From Cellulomonas sp. NS3 (GTDB taxonomy: Bacteria; Actinomycetota; Actinomycetes; Actinomycetales; Cellulomonadaceae), in assembly GCF_024757985.1 (NCBI RefSeq), contig NZ_CP103289.1, positions 4,402,001-4,466,000 of the forward strand: a stretch of DNA of 64,000 bases. Reading direction: 5' to 3'. This document shows positions 1 to 9,200 of this stretch, one piece after another. Position numbers and translations under genes: made by a program. A model generated the notes under the pieces. It worked only from the letters and a program-made list of their open reading frames with translations, was not told where the DNA came from and did not search any database. Each line of letters begins with the position of its first letter. Positions within the stretch are counted from its first letter, which is position 1.

Positions 1-374
1 GGCCGCTCGACCTGCTCGTCGAGCGCGCGCTGGTCCCGGTTCCGCTGCGCCTGCACCGCGCGCACCCGGTCGACGGCCCGGCGGTGCGCGAGCGTGAGCG
101 CCCACGTGCGGGCCGAGCCGCGCTCGGGGTCGAACCGGGCGGCGGTGCGCCACACCTCGACCATGACCTCCTGGAGCACCTCGGCGGCGTGGTTCCGGTC
201 GCGCAGCACCGCGAGGCACGTCCCGAACACGGCGGGCGAGAGCGCGTCGTACACGAGCGCGAACGCGGCCTCGTCGCCGGCGGCCGCGCGCACGAGCAGC
301 GCGTCGGTGCTCTCCGGCTCGTCGGCCACGGGCTCGGGGGCCGGCAGCACGGGCCCGCCGGGAGTCGTGGTCAC
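1..374 (-). CDS. ECF-type RNA polymerase sigma factor (3' end outside window)
   Basis: The minus-strand frame is open to the window edge, so the C-terminal part is missing. The visible part is sigma region 2: an acidic lead (DALLVRAAAGDEAAF), the core helix with VLRDRNHAAEVLQEVMVEVW, and the promoter-melting helix (RTWALTLAHRRAVDRVR). This spacing is typical of ECF sigma factors of the SigK/SigL kind. Region 4 and any anti-sigma gene would lie beyond position 1. I chose the GTG at 374 because CACACT lies 7 nt upstream, the leaderless pattern seen elsewhere here. An ATG at 443 in the same frame would add 23 residues of unconvincing sequence. Regulon unknown. Confidence 0.85.
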   Translation of the reverse strand, partial: MTTTPGGPVLPAPEPVADEPESTDALLVRAAAGDEAAFALVYDALSPAVFGTCLAVLRDRNHAAEVLQEVMVEVWRTAARFDPERGSARTWALTLAHRRAVDRVRAVQAQRNRDQRALDEQVER

Positions 375-587
375 GAGCGACAGTGTGCCCCACGGCCGCG
401 GCGCGCGACCCGGCCGCTCGGCCGGTGCTCGGGTCGGGGACATCGGGTGGGCTCCTCCTCGGGGCGGGTTCTGCGCAGGGTTCGGAGCCGAGCGGCCCGC
501 GGATGGCCCCGGGGACGTGACGAACCTGACAACCGTCCAGGAGTGTCGGAACGTTCACCGCGGGGCCGTCCGTGCCGATCCTGAGGC

Positions 588-2225
588 ATGACGTGCGTCG
601 AGAGTGCGGACGAGGTGACCGGGGACACCGGCGCCCTCGTCGTCGTGCCCGCCGCACCCGACGCTCCCGACGCCGCGGAGATCTCCCGCGAGCTCGACGT
701 GCTCGACGACCAGCGCGGCAACGACCTCGTCGCGATGCTCGCGCGCGCCCTCGAGCTCGAGCAGGCCGCCCGCGCGATCGGCGACGTCGGGCTCGTGTGG
801 CGCGCCCGCCTCGTCCGCGCCGACGTCTTCGAGCGCCAGGGCCGGCTCGCCGAGGCCACGCGCATCATGTGGCAGGTGCACGACCACGCGACCGACCACG
901 GCCGGGCGCGCCTGCTCGCCCGCAGCCACCTCGGGCTGTCCTGGGCGTTCCGCGACATCGGGGACCACGCCTCCTACCTCGAGCACTCCGTGAAGGCGCT
1001 CGACGCGCTCGACGACGACGCGCCGCCCTCCATGCGGGCGCACTACGTGATGCGCCTCGCCGACGCGCTCGACGAGTCGGGGTCGATCGACGAGGCCCGG
1101 GCGCGCTACACGCAGGCCGAGCAGCTCGCGGTCGAGGCGGACGACGTCGTGCGCCGCCTGCGGTGCCTGAACAACCGGGCCTACGGCGAGTACGCGGCCG
1201 GCGACTTCGACCTCGCGCAGGAGACCATCGACCGCCTGCTCGACGTGAGCGAGCGCCACGGCATGCCGCTGGGGTCGCACGTGTGGGACACGCTCGCGCG
1301 CGTGCAGATGGGCCGGGGCGACCACGCGGCCGCCGTCGCCAGCGCGCGCCGGGCCCTCGAGGAGAACGGGAACCTCGCGACGCGCGAGGTCACGGCGGAC
1401 GCCGAGTTCCTGCTCACGCTCGCGACCGCGCTGCGGCTCCTCGGGGACCACGACGCCGCGCAGGAGACGCTCGACCGGTGCCGCACGCTCAGCGACACGC
1501 ACGGCCTGCGCTACCGCACGGCACAGGTCGAGGAGGAGCAGGCCGAGATCCACGCGGCGCGCGGGGACCACGAGCGCGCGTTCCACGGGTACAAGCGGTT
1601 CCACGCGCTCGAGAAGGCGCTCGTCTCCGAGGAGCGGGAGGCGCAGGCCCGGCTCCAGCAGGCGATGTTCGAGACGTCCGAGGCGCGGCAGGCCGCCGCC
1701 CGCTTCCGCCACGAGTCCCTGCGCGACCCGCTCACGCAGCTGCTCAACCGCCGCCACGTCGACCAGACGCTGCCCGGGCTGCTCGTGGACAGCCGCGCGC
1801 AGGGCCTGCACCTCGCGGTCGCGCTGATCGACCTGGACCACTTCAAGCGGGTCAACGACACGTTCTCCCACGGGGTCGGCGACGAGGTCCTCGTGCGGGT
1901 CGCGCGCCTGCTCGACGACGTCGCGGACGCCGTCCCGCTGCCCGGCTCGGCGTTCGCCGCACGGCTCGGCGGCGAGGAGTTCCTGCTCGTCGTGCAGTCG
2001 GCGACGGGCGACGGCGTGGTGACGTACCTCGAGGGCCTGCGCCGCGCCGTCGCGGACCACGACTGGTCCCCGCTGACCCACGACGTGCCCGTGACCGTGA
2101 GCGTCGGGCTGGCCACGAGCCACCCCGACGACACCCAGCGCACCCTGCTCGCGCGCGCCGACGCGCTGCTGTACGCCGCGAAGCACGCGGGCCGCAACCG
2201 GGTCTCGACCGACCCGTCGGACTGA
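588..2225 (+). CDS. TPR-containing GGDEF protein (probable diguanylate cyclase)
   Basis: A 545-residue cytoplasmic protein with no membrane segment. Residues about 40-345 are helical TPR-like repeats rich in paired Ala/Leu and GDHxxA turns. A short coiled stretch (345-375) leads into a GGDEF domain (about 378-540). Visible motifs are DPLTQLLNRR, the metal-binding LIDLDHFK near 415 and the active-site loop GGEEF at 461-465. All residues needed for c-di-GMP synthesis appear present. The product-inhibition I-site (RxxD five residues before GGEEF) is absent, since PGSA occupies that position. The architecture resembles actinobacterial TPR-GGDEF proteins such as CdgA-like regulators; TPRs probably receive a protein signal. 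It is divergent from the sigma factor gene. Confidence 0.9.
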   Translation: MTCVESADEVTGDTGALVVVPAAPDAPDAAEISRELDVLDDQRGNDLVAMLARALELEQAARAIGDVGLVWRARLVRADVFERQGRLAEATRIMWQVHDHATDHGRARLLARSHLGLSWAFRDIGDHASYLEHSVKALDALDDDAPPSMRAHYVMRLADALDESGSIDEARARYTQAEQLAVEADDVVRRLRCLNNRAYGEYAAGDFDLAQETIDRLLDVSERHGMPLGSHVWDTLARVQMGRGDHAAAVASARRALEENGNLATREVTADAEFLLTLATALRLLGDHDAAQETLDRCRTLSDTHGLRYRTAQVEEEQAEIHAARGDHERAFHGYKRFHALEKALVSEEREAQARLQQAMFETSEARQAAARFRHESLRDPLTQLLNRRHVDQTLPGLLVDSRAQGLHLAVALIDLDHFKRVNDTFSHGVGDEVLVRVARLLDDVADAVPLPGSAFAARLGGEEFLLVVQSATGDGVVTYLEGLRRAVADHDWSPLTHDVPVTVSVGLATSHPDDTQRTLLARADALLYAAKHAGRNRVSTDPSD

Positions 2226-2319
2226 CCCGCTCGGGCTGACGACCTCGGGCAGCCGTGCCTACGCTGGTCCCCGAGCCCGCGCACCGGCGCGCGGGCGTGG
2301 TCGACCGGGGGGTCGGGGC

Positions 2320-3204
2320 ATGACGACGACAGCACAGCAGGGCGCGACCGAGTACCGCGCCGAGGACCTCAGCCGTGAGATCCAGGAGCAGGGCATCACG
2401 GTCGTCCGGGGCGCGTTCCCGCCCGAGTGGGCCCGCGACCTGGATGTCGACCTCGCGCGCGAGTTCGTGGAGGCCCTGCGCACGCCGGGCGGCGTCGCAC
2501 CCCGCGGCTGGAACCGGTTCTACTTCGAGCCGTACGCCGAGCGGGTCCGCGGCTTCTGGGACCTCGCGTCGCACCCGGTCGTGATGGCGCTGTCCGAGCA
2601 GATGTTCGGGCCCGACTGGCAGATCGTGGAGCTCGGCTGCGACGTGCCCCTGCCCGGCGCGGAGAACCAGCCGTGGCACCGCGACTTCCCGATGCCGGCC
2701 GCGACGCGCGACGAGCACCGGCTCACGTCGATCGCGGTCAACGCCTCGGCGGTCGACGTGGTCGACGGCCCCTTCCAGGGGGTGCTGGGCACGCAGCTCG
2801 AGGTCGGCGAGGACTTCGAGGGCGCGATGTTCCCGCCCGACGAGCGCACGCCCGAGTACGACGCCCGGCTCCAGGCGTTCTACGCGAAGGGCGGCAACTT
2901 CTCGGTGCGGTCCGGCCTGATGCTGCACCGCGGCTCGGCGATGGGGAACGGCTCCCGCATGCGGCAGGTCATGATCCTCGGCATCGTCTCGCCCGAGGAC
3001 CGGGCGGTCGTGGACCGGCTCAAGGACCCCGCCGACCCGCACCCCCCGCGCATCCGGCTCTCCGCGGAGGCGTACGAGCGCGTCGACCCCGCGCTGCGTG
3101 CGCACCTGAGCCACGAGATCGTCGCCGACACCGACGCCGAGCTCCCGCCCTACCGCACCGAGCACTCGTTCGAGGGGCTCAAGATGGACCAGCGGAAGTC
3201 CTGA
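2320..3204 (+). CDS. Phytanoyl-CoA dioxygenase (PhyH) family protein
   Basis: 294 residues, a non-haem Fe(II)/2-oxoglutarate oxygenase of the PhyH superfamily. The iron triad is visible as H120-R-D122 (context QPWHRDFPM) and H203 (LMLHRGSAMGNGSRMR), with R213 or R215 as the likely 2-oxoglutarate carboxylate ligand. Similar proteins include halogenases and ectoine-type hydroxylases, so the substrate cannot be read from sequence. A candidate -10, TACGCT, lies near 2260, giving a leader of about 50 nt. ATG at 2320 follows a G-rich stretch (GGGGGGTCGGGGC). No biosynthetic neighbours hint at a substrate. Confidence 0.8.
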   Translation: MTTTAQQGATEYRAEDLSREIQEQGITVVRGAFPPEWARDLDVDLAREFVEALRTPGGVAPRGWNRFYFEPYAERVRGFWDLASHPVVMALSEQMFGPDWQIVELGCDVPLPGAENQPWHRDFPMPAATRDEHRLTSIAVNASAVDVVDGPFQGVLGTQLEVGEDFEGAMFPPDERTPEYDARLQAFYAKGGNFSVRSGLMLHRGSAMGNGSRMRQVMILGIVSPEDRAVVDRLKDPADPHPPRIRLSAEAYERVDPALRAHLSHEIVADTDAELPPYRTEHSFEGLKMDQRKS

Positions 3205-3249
3205 CGCCCTCTCGGCACGCCTGTCGGACCGGCACGGCACGATGGGCGC

Positions 3250-3852
3250 ATGGCCCCTGACCTGCCCGAGCTGCTCCTGCCCGACGCCGAGGCCTGGCGG
3301 GCGTGGCTCGACGAGAACCACGCGACGTCCGAGGGCGTGTGGCTCGTGCTGCACAAGAAGGGCGGCACCGTCACGACGCTCGCGTACGCGACGGCGCTCG
3401 ACGAGGCCCTCTGCTACGGCTGGATCGACGGGCAGGGCCGCGCGCGCGACGCGGAGTCGTCCTACCAGCGGATGACGCCGCGCCGGGCGCGCAGCCGGTG
3501 GTCCGCCCGCAACGTCCAGCACGTCGCGCGGCTCGAGGCCGAGGGGAAGATGCAGGAGGCGGGTCGCGCGCAGGTCCGCGCGGCGCAGGCCGACGGCCGG
3601 TGGGACGCCGCCTACGAGGGGCCCAAGAACACCGTGGTGCCCGACGACCTCGCAGCGGCGCTCGCCGCCGAGCCCGCGGCCCAGGCGTGGTGGGACGTGC
3701 TGACCTCGACGAACCGGTTCGCGTGCATCCTCCGGATCACCGGCGTGAAGCGCGCCGACACCCGGGCCCGCAAGATCGCCGAGACCGTCGAGCGCCTCAG
3801 CCGCGGCGAGACGCCGTACCCGCAGAAGCGCCGCCCGGACGAGGCCGGCTGA
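3250..3852 (+). CDS. YdeI/OmpD-associated family protein
   Basis: 200 residues, soluble. The sequence matches the YdeI/OmpD-associated family: an N-terminal motif W-x-x-WL-x-x-NHA, the diagnostic LDEALCYGWIDGQ followed by QRMTPRRARSRWSARN, and a C-terminal helical segment ending in KIAETVERLSRG. Members are often called bacteriocin-protection or stress proteins, but the biochemical role is not established. Translation is probably leaderless or nearly so: CACGAT stands 6 nt before the ATG. Confidence 0.85.
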   Translation: MAPDLPELLLPDAEAWRAWLDENHATSEGVWLVLHKKGGTVTTLAYATALDEALCYGWIDGQGRARDAESSYQRMTPRRARSRWSARNVQHVARLEAEGKMQEAGRAQVRAAQADGRWDAAYEGPKNTVVPDDLAAALAAEPAAQAWWDVLTSTNRFACILRITGVKRADTRARKIAETVERLSRGETPYPQKRRPDEAG

Positions 3853-3938
3853 CGCCACCGCACCGATGCCACGGCGCTGACCTCACCGCGTGGCGAGGTC
3901 AGGCAGCGGCCGTCCTGACCTGCGGAAACGCTGCGGTG

Positions 3939-4028
3939 CGGAGGGCAAGGGATTCGAACCCTTGAGGATGAGTTCATCACCCTAACGGTTTTCAAGACCG
4001 TCGCTTTCGGCCGCTCAGCCAGCCCTCC
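3939..4028 (-). tRNA. tRNA-Ser (anticodon UGA)
   Basis: Read on the minus strand, the 90-nt sequence folds as a long-variable-arm tRNA. The 7-bp acceptor pairs GGAGGGC with GCCCTCC, the D arm contains GGCTGAGCGGCC, the anticodon loop is CTTGAAA (anticodon TGA), the variable arm is large, and the T arm contains GGTTCGAATCC. The discriminator is G, as expected for serine. CCA is not encoded. It reads UCA codons. Confidence 0.97.
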
Positions 4029-4155
4029 CCACGCCGCCAGGACCGCACGACGCGCGCCCATTGTGCCAGTCGCGCGGCCGCCGGAGCCCGGGCCGGGGGA
4101 GGTCGCACGGGGGACGTCGCACCCTGGCGACGTCGGCCCAGGACGCCGCGACAGG

Positions 4156-4575
4156 TCAGCTGTCGCTCTGGGTCCACCAGCCGGGCCGGCGCCCGGGCGA
4201 GACGACCTGGAGGCCCTCCTTCGCCGCGGTGCGCGCGAGCTTCCCGTCGTAGGTGGCGATCCGGTCGACGTCCGGCTCGGTCAGGGCAACCCCGAGGTGC
4301 AGCGCCTGGAACGGCGTCAGGCCCTTCGCGCGGGTCACCGCCGCGCCGAACGCCTGGTCGGAGAACGGCACGACGCGCAGCCGCTCGGTGACGCCGTGCG
4401 CGACCGCCCGGTCCGCGGAGCCCTTCCACGCCGCGGCGCGCCGCAGCTCGTTGACCCCGAGCGCGGTGGTGAGGAGCTCGGCCTCCCACACCGCCGCCCA
4501 CGCGCACCAGTCGCCGGTGCTCGTGGCGTCGATGAGGTACCTGCTCAGCGCTGACCCGTCGACATACACACCCAT
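4156..4575 (-). CDS. PIN-domain protein without adjacent antitoxin
   Basis: 139 residues from the ATG at 4575, which has TAGGCT 7 nt upstream. The frame extends further upstream but codes implausible Arg/Gly-rich sequence. The PIN fold is indicated by VYVDGSALSRYL (D5), E43 in VNELRRA, and D110 in ATYDGKL. The usual Asp of the D-A-x-H-L-A motif is replaced by Gln (FQALHLG, Q90). PIN proteins are metal-dependent RNases, often VapC toxins, but no antitoxin gene adjoins it: upstream is the terminator of the conservon, downstream the tRNA. It may be a solitary or antitoxin-independent PIN protein with an altered metal site. Confidence 0.8.
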   Translation of the reverse strand: MGVYVDGSALSRYLIDATSTGDWCAWAAVWEAELLTTALGVNELRRAAAWKGSADRAVAHGVTERLRVVPFSDQAFGAAVTRAKGLTPFQALHLGVALTEPDVDRIATYDGKLARTAAKEGLQVVSPGRRPGWWTQSDS

Positions 4576-4687
4576 CTGCACGAGCCTACCGACCGCGGGG
4601 ACACATCGGACGAACCGGGCACCGCGCGCGCCCCGGCGCCCGGTCACGGGTGGTGCCCGGGCGCAGGGACCGAGCACCCCGGACACG

Positions 4688-4725
4688 CCACCGGCCGGCC
4701 CCCACGAGGGAGGACCGGCCGGTGG
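4688..4725 (-). terminator. Hairpin terminator of the conservon operon
   Basis: Perfect 11-bp inverted repeat: CCACCGGCCGG at 4688-4698 pairs with CCGGCCGGTGG at 4715-4725 around a 16-nt loop. It lies just past the stop codon of the GTPase gene, on the minus strand. No T-tract follows, as is common in high-GC actinobacteria. Confidence 0.7.
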
Positions 4726-4743
4726 TGAGGTCGAACGCAGGCG

Positions 4744-5364
4744 TCAGGCGCCGCGCAGCCGCTCCATGGCGAGCTGCACGAGCGCGATGAGCGCCTGCTT
4801 GGTCGCCGCGCGCGAGCGGGCGTCCGTGTAGAGGACCGGGACGTGCGCCGGGATGGCGAGCGCCTCACGGACGTCGTCGAGCTGGTGCTTGGCGACGCCG
4901 TCGAAGCAGTTGACGCCCACGACGAACGGGATGCCCCGGCTCTCGAAGTAGTCGACGGCCGGGAAGCACTGGTCGAGGCGGTCGGTGTCCACGAGGACGA
5001 CCGCGCCGATCGCGCCCCGTACCAGGTCGTCCCACATGAAGAGGAAGCGGTCCTGGCCCGGCGTGCCGAACAGGTAGAGCCACAGCGCACCCGGCAGCGC
5101 GATGCGACCGAAGTCCATCGCGACCGTCGTGGTGGTCTTGCGGTCGGAGACCCCGCCGGCGTCGTCGACGCCGACCGAGTGCTCCGTCATCGCGGCCTCG
5201 GTGTTCAGGGGCTCGATGTCGGAGATGGACCCGATGAAGGTCGTCTTGCCGACGGCGAAGCCACCGGCGACGACGATCTTGACGACAGTGGGCGCGACGC
5301 TGCCTGGAGTGCCCGCCGGGGCGGCCACTGCGGCGTCAGAGGGCGGAAATGCCATTGAGAACAC
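4744..5364 (-). CDS. Conservon GTPase (CvnD-type ATP/GTP-binding protein)
   Basis: 206 residues. A flexible N-terminus (1-26) is followed by a Ras/MglA-like P-loop GTPase domain: G1 motif GGFAVGKTT at 34-42, switch region with SVGVDDAGG and KTTTTVAMDFG, FGTPGQDRF as the G3 equivalent, and GVNCFDG as the base-recognition element. This is the last gene of the kinase-roadblock-DUF742-GTPase conservon. Its start overlaps the end of the DUF742 gene by 29 nt, so translation is probably coupled. In Streptomyces, conservon proteins form a membrane-associated complex likened to a G-protein-coupled system; the signal here is unknown. Confidence 0.93.
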   Translation of the reverse strand: MFSMAFPPSDAAVAAPAGTPGSVAPTVVKIVVAGGFAVGKTTFIGSISDIEPLNTEAAMTEHSVGVDDAGGVSDRKTTTTVAMDFGRIALPGALWLYLFGTPGQDRFLFMWDDLVRGAIGAVVLVDTDRLDQCFPAVDYFESRGIPFVVGVNCFDGVAKHQLDDVREALAIPAHVPVLYTDARSRAATKQALIALVQLAMERLRGA

Positions 5365-5713
5365 TCTCCAGCACGCTCAGGGACAGGGCGGGGGACTGAC
5401 CGGTGTGGACCTCAACCGGCTGGGACGTGTGCACACGGATGTACTTCGCGTCGGCGAGGTCGGAGACCAGGACCCGCACCACGCCGAGCGGCAGGTGCAG
5501 GAGAGCCGACAGCTCGGCGACCGAGATGTAGTTGTGTGCAGCGTGCTGCAGGATCGCCCGCTTCTCGGGGGGCAGCCCCTGGCTCGTGACGGCACCGGGC
5601 ATGACCTCGACCAGGGCCTCGAGAGGCAGGTCGGAGCGTGCCGAGCGCACGCGGCCACCGGTCACGGCATAGGGCCGGACCGTCCTGGCCTCGTACTCGA
5701 TGTGGTCGCTCAT
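5336..5713 (-). CDS. DUF742 family protein (CvnC-type)
   Basis: 125 residues, soluble. The family signature is visible: VRPYAVTGGR near the N-terminus, then LPPEKRAILQHAAHNYISVAELSALLHLPLGVVRVLVSDLA, a winged-helix-like segment, and a short C-terminus. It is third in the conservon operon, 7 nt after the roadblock gene and overlapping the GTPase gene. The usual proposal is that DUF742 proteins associate with the GTPase and roadblock subunits. No DNA-binding activity can be inferred with confidence. Confidence 0.93.
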   Translation of the reverse strand: MSDHIEYEARTVRPYAVTGGRVRSARSDLPLEALVEVMPGAVTSQGLPPEKRAILQHAAHNYISVAELSALLHLPLGVVRVLVSDLADAKYIRVHTSQPVEVHTGQSPALSLSVLESVLNGISAL

Positions 5714-5720
5714 CGCGTCC

Positions 5721-6170
5721 TCACGCCACCGGGGTCCGGGTGGCGCCGTCGACGGGCAGCTGGCCGCGCATCTCGCTGATGAGCTGCGGGGTCAGCGTCG
5801 CCTCGGTCCGCGAGACGAGCATCGCCATCTCGTAGCCGATGAGGCCGACGTCGCAGCTCGCCTCGGCGACGACCGACAGGACGGAGCCGTTCGAGACGCT
5901 CATCAGGAAGAGGAACATGTTGTCCATCTCGATGATGGCCTGCCGCACCTCCCCCGCACGCAGCTGGCGAGCCGCGCCCCGGGTGAGGCTCGACATGCCC
6001 GAGACGATCGCCCCGAGCTGGTCGCCGCTGGTGCGGTCGAGCTGGTCGGACATGGCCATGAGAAGACCGTCGGCGGACACGACCAGCGTGTGCCGGGTGC
6101 CGGGCACGGTCCGGACGAAGTTGTCCAGGAGCCAGCCGAAGTTGGCTGCCTCGGTGCTGAGCGCTGTCAC
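5721..6170 (-). CDS. Roadblock/LC7 domain protein (CvnB-type)
   Basis: 149 residues forming a single roadblock/LC7 domain: NFGWLLDNFVRTVPGTRHTLVVSADGLLMA, then SLTRGAARQL, the hydrophobic MDNMFLFLMSVSNGSVLSVVA strand pair and VGLIGYEMAMLV. Such proteins act as GTPase-activating or scaffold partners of MglA-like GTPases, consistent with the GTPase two genes downstream. It starts 46 nt after the kinase gene ends; GGAGGA is the likely ribosome-binding site. Confidence 0.95.
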   Translation of the reverse strand: MTALSTEAANFGWLLDNFVRTVPGTRHTLVVSADGLLMAMSDQLDRTSGDQLGAIVSGMSSLTRGAARQLRAGEVRQAIIEMDNMFLFLMSVSNGSVLSVVAEASCDVGLIGYEMAMLVSRTEATLTPQLISEMRGQLPVDGATRTPVA

Positions 6171-6216
6171 ACTTCCTCCTTGCGGTGGCAGCCGGAGTTG
6201 ACTGCGTGCTGTGTCG

Positions 6217-9200
6217 TCACCATGTCGGCGACGGCGGGGTGCTGTGCTGGTCGGCGGAGCCGATCAGCGGTTCGGAGCTCGTGGAGGCGGCCGATGCATC
6301 GTCCGGCGCCTCCGCGGCACGGCGACCGCGTGACGTCCCCTGCTGGAAGCTCGACAGCCGCGAACGCAGCTGGTCGGCATCCCGGGGGTTCCCACGGTCG
6401 GACTCCGGCGCCGCGAGAGGCGGTGCAGCCGGGATCGCGTTCGGTACGCGCTTGGTGAGCGACGCACTTCCGGTCGAGCCGTTCATCGCGGCCGGCCGGT
6501 ACGCGGACAGCTGGCTCAGCTCGGAGAGAGCCTGCTCCTGGATGTCGGAGCGGAGCGCCAGCATTGCAGCGACCTCGTCGTCCAGGGCACCGATGCGCGG
6601 TGCCGCTGACGGCGGGGGAACAGAGCGCGAGGACTCGGGGCCGCTCGCGGTGCCGGACGGGCGGGCAGCCCACTCCGGCGGGGCCCAGGACGCCGGGGGC
6701 GCCGCCGGGGCGGGACGGTCAGCCGTCGGCGGCCGGAAGAAGGCCGACAGCGGCTGCGGGGCACCGGAGCCCGGGTTCGCCGGCTCGGGAGCCGGGCTCG
6801 CCGGGGGCTGCCAGCCGCCACCCGTGGGACGCGTGCTCTCGCGTTGCGGGAACGGCGCCGAGGGCGGTGCCTGCGGGGCGGGCGGCGCGAACGTCGAGAC
6901 CGGAGCCGGCTGAGGCTGCGCCGGGGCGGGCTCGGCCCAGGCCGAGGTCCGCAGACCCGCCGCGGGGGCGGGCTCGGACGTCGGCTGGAAGCCGCCCGCG
7001 AACGGCGACGGCGTGGCCGGGGTCCCGGCGCCCGGGGTCGGGGCGTCGTCCTTCTTGCGACCGAAGAGCCCCCAGCGGCGGCCCTTCTTGGAGTCGTCGC
7101 CGGCGTCGCCGTTGACCAGGTCCGTGAACGCCGGTGCCTGCTCGGCGGGGCGCGTCGAGGCCCACGACGGGGTCGCGGCGCGCTCAGGAGCGGGAGCGGC
7201 GACCGGCGCCGGTGCGGCGGCGGGTGCCTCGGCCTGGGCGTGCGACTCCGCGAGGAGCTCGGCCTCGACCGGGGTGAACAGCTCCGTCTGGGCCTGGGCG
7301 TCCACGAAGGACGACCCACGCGGGCGGCGCTGGGCGAGCGGCTCGGGCTCGGGCTCGGCGGCGGCCCACGACTCGACGGCCGGGTCCTCCTCGAGCGCCG
7401 GGACCGTCCACTGCTCGGTCTCGGCGATGTGCGACGCGGGCTGCGCCCACGACGGCGAGTCGACCTGGGCCGGCTCCTCGAACGCCGGGGGGGCGGTCCA
7501 GCCGTGGTCGGCGGACGCGGGCTCCGGGCTCTCCCACGCCTGCTCGGCGACGGGCTGCGCGTCCCACGACTGCGCGGCGGCAGGCTGCTCGTCCCACGAC
7601 TGCGCGGCGGCAGGCTGCTCGTCCCACGACTGCGCGGCGGCAGGCTGCTCGTCCCACGACTGCGCGGCGACGGGCTGCTCGTCCCACGACTGCGCGGCGA
7701 CCGGCTCGGACCACGCCTGCTGCGCGGCCTCGGGCTGGTGCCAGCTCTCCTCGGCCGGGGCCGGGGCGTCGTGCTGGGCGGTGTCGCCGTTCCAGGCCCG
7801 CGACTCGTCGAGGATCGGCGCGAAGCCGTCCCGGACGTACGAGGCCGTGTAGGGCGAGGTGTACCGCGGGGCCGGCTGGTCGGACTCGACCGGCGTGGCC
7901 CAGCCCGAGTAGCCGCTGTACGCGGTGAACTCCGGGTAGGCGCCCGTCGGGGGCGAGACCTCGTGGCGCGGCTCACGCGTGCGCTCGGCGACCGGCGTCG
8001 GCTCCCACGCCTCGGCGGCGGTGGACTGCTCGACGTGCTCGACCGGGGCGTGCGCGGCCGGGGCGTCCTCGACGCGAGGGGAGCCGGACAGCGGCGCCGA
8101 GTCCTCCCACGCGGGGGTCGGGGACCACGCCTCGGCCTGCGGCGCCGGCTCGGGAGCCTGCTCCCAGCTCGACGTCGCGGCCCACGGCGCGGGCTCCTCG
8201 GTGCGCTCGGGCGCCTGCTCCCAGGAGGCGGCCGGGGCCCACTCCTCGGCGGCCGGCGCGGCGGGCCGCTCGGCCGGGGCGTCCCAGCTCTGCGTGGGGG
8301 CCCACTGCTCGGTCTCGTCGGCCACGGGTGCGGCCGGCGTGGACGCGGCAGCGGCAGGCTGCTCGTCCCAGCCCTGGCTCCACGAGCCGGTGGAGGACTC
8401 GTCCTCGTCGGGCACGAGGCCCGGGACGACGAAGCCCTGCGCCGCACGCTGCGGGGCGTCCGCCTGCTCGTCGCGCTGCGGCGCGCCCGGGAGGTCGGCC
8501 GGAGCCGGCGCGGGCAGGTCGCCACGGGTGCGGAAGCCGGAGAACAGGCCGACGCGTGCCTCGGGTGCGGCCGGGGCGGCGGGGGCCGGCGTGGCCTCCT
8601 CCTCCGGCTGCGCCCAGGCGGGCGTCGCGGCACGGGCACGGGTCGGCAGACCCGACTTGACCGGGGCCGCCTGGACCGCGGGCGTCCACCCCGAGCTGTC
8701 CCCGGCGAGCTCGGGCGACAGGGCCGTCGCCTGGGCCTGCGGGAGCACGATCTTGCTCTCGTCGAACGTCTTGTGCGACCGCTGCGGGAGCACCGGGTTC
8801 TGCGGCAGGGGGATCTCCGCGGAGTCCTCGTCGCCACGCAGGCGCCGGCGGGGCAGGCCGAGCGACGTCTCGCCGTCGGTCAGCGCCTGCAGGTCGACCG
8901 CCTCGACGACGGGCGCCTCCTCCGCGACCGGCATCCGGCGCTCGGGGGCCTGCGTCAGGGCCTGCTGCGGGGGCATCGAGCCGAAGACCGGGGTCTCGTT
9001 CGTCGTGAACAGCGTCACCGGGAACCGGACGGTCGTGACCGTGCCGGTGCCGCGCGGGCTCTTCGCGAGCGTGACCTCCGCCCCGAGGCGGTGGGCGATG
9101 CGGCCGACGACGAAGAGGCCGAGGCGCTGGGCGCCCAGGGAGTCGCTGGCCGAGGTCGAGCGGATCTTCTCGTTGGCCGACTCGAGCTCGGCGTCGGACA

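Noticed and set aside
545-587. ECF promoter (GGAAC then GTC) before the GGDEF gene
   Set aside because: The 15-bp spacing and weak -10 are not convincing in such GC-rich DNA.
7561-7710. Evenly spaced repeats as a CRISPR array
   Set aside because: Units are directly adjacent with no spacers and encode a decapeptide in frame in a real protein.
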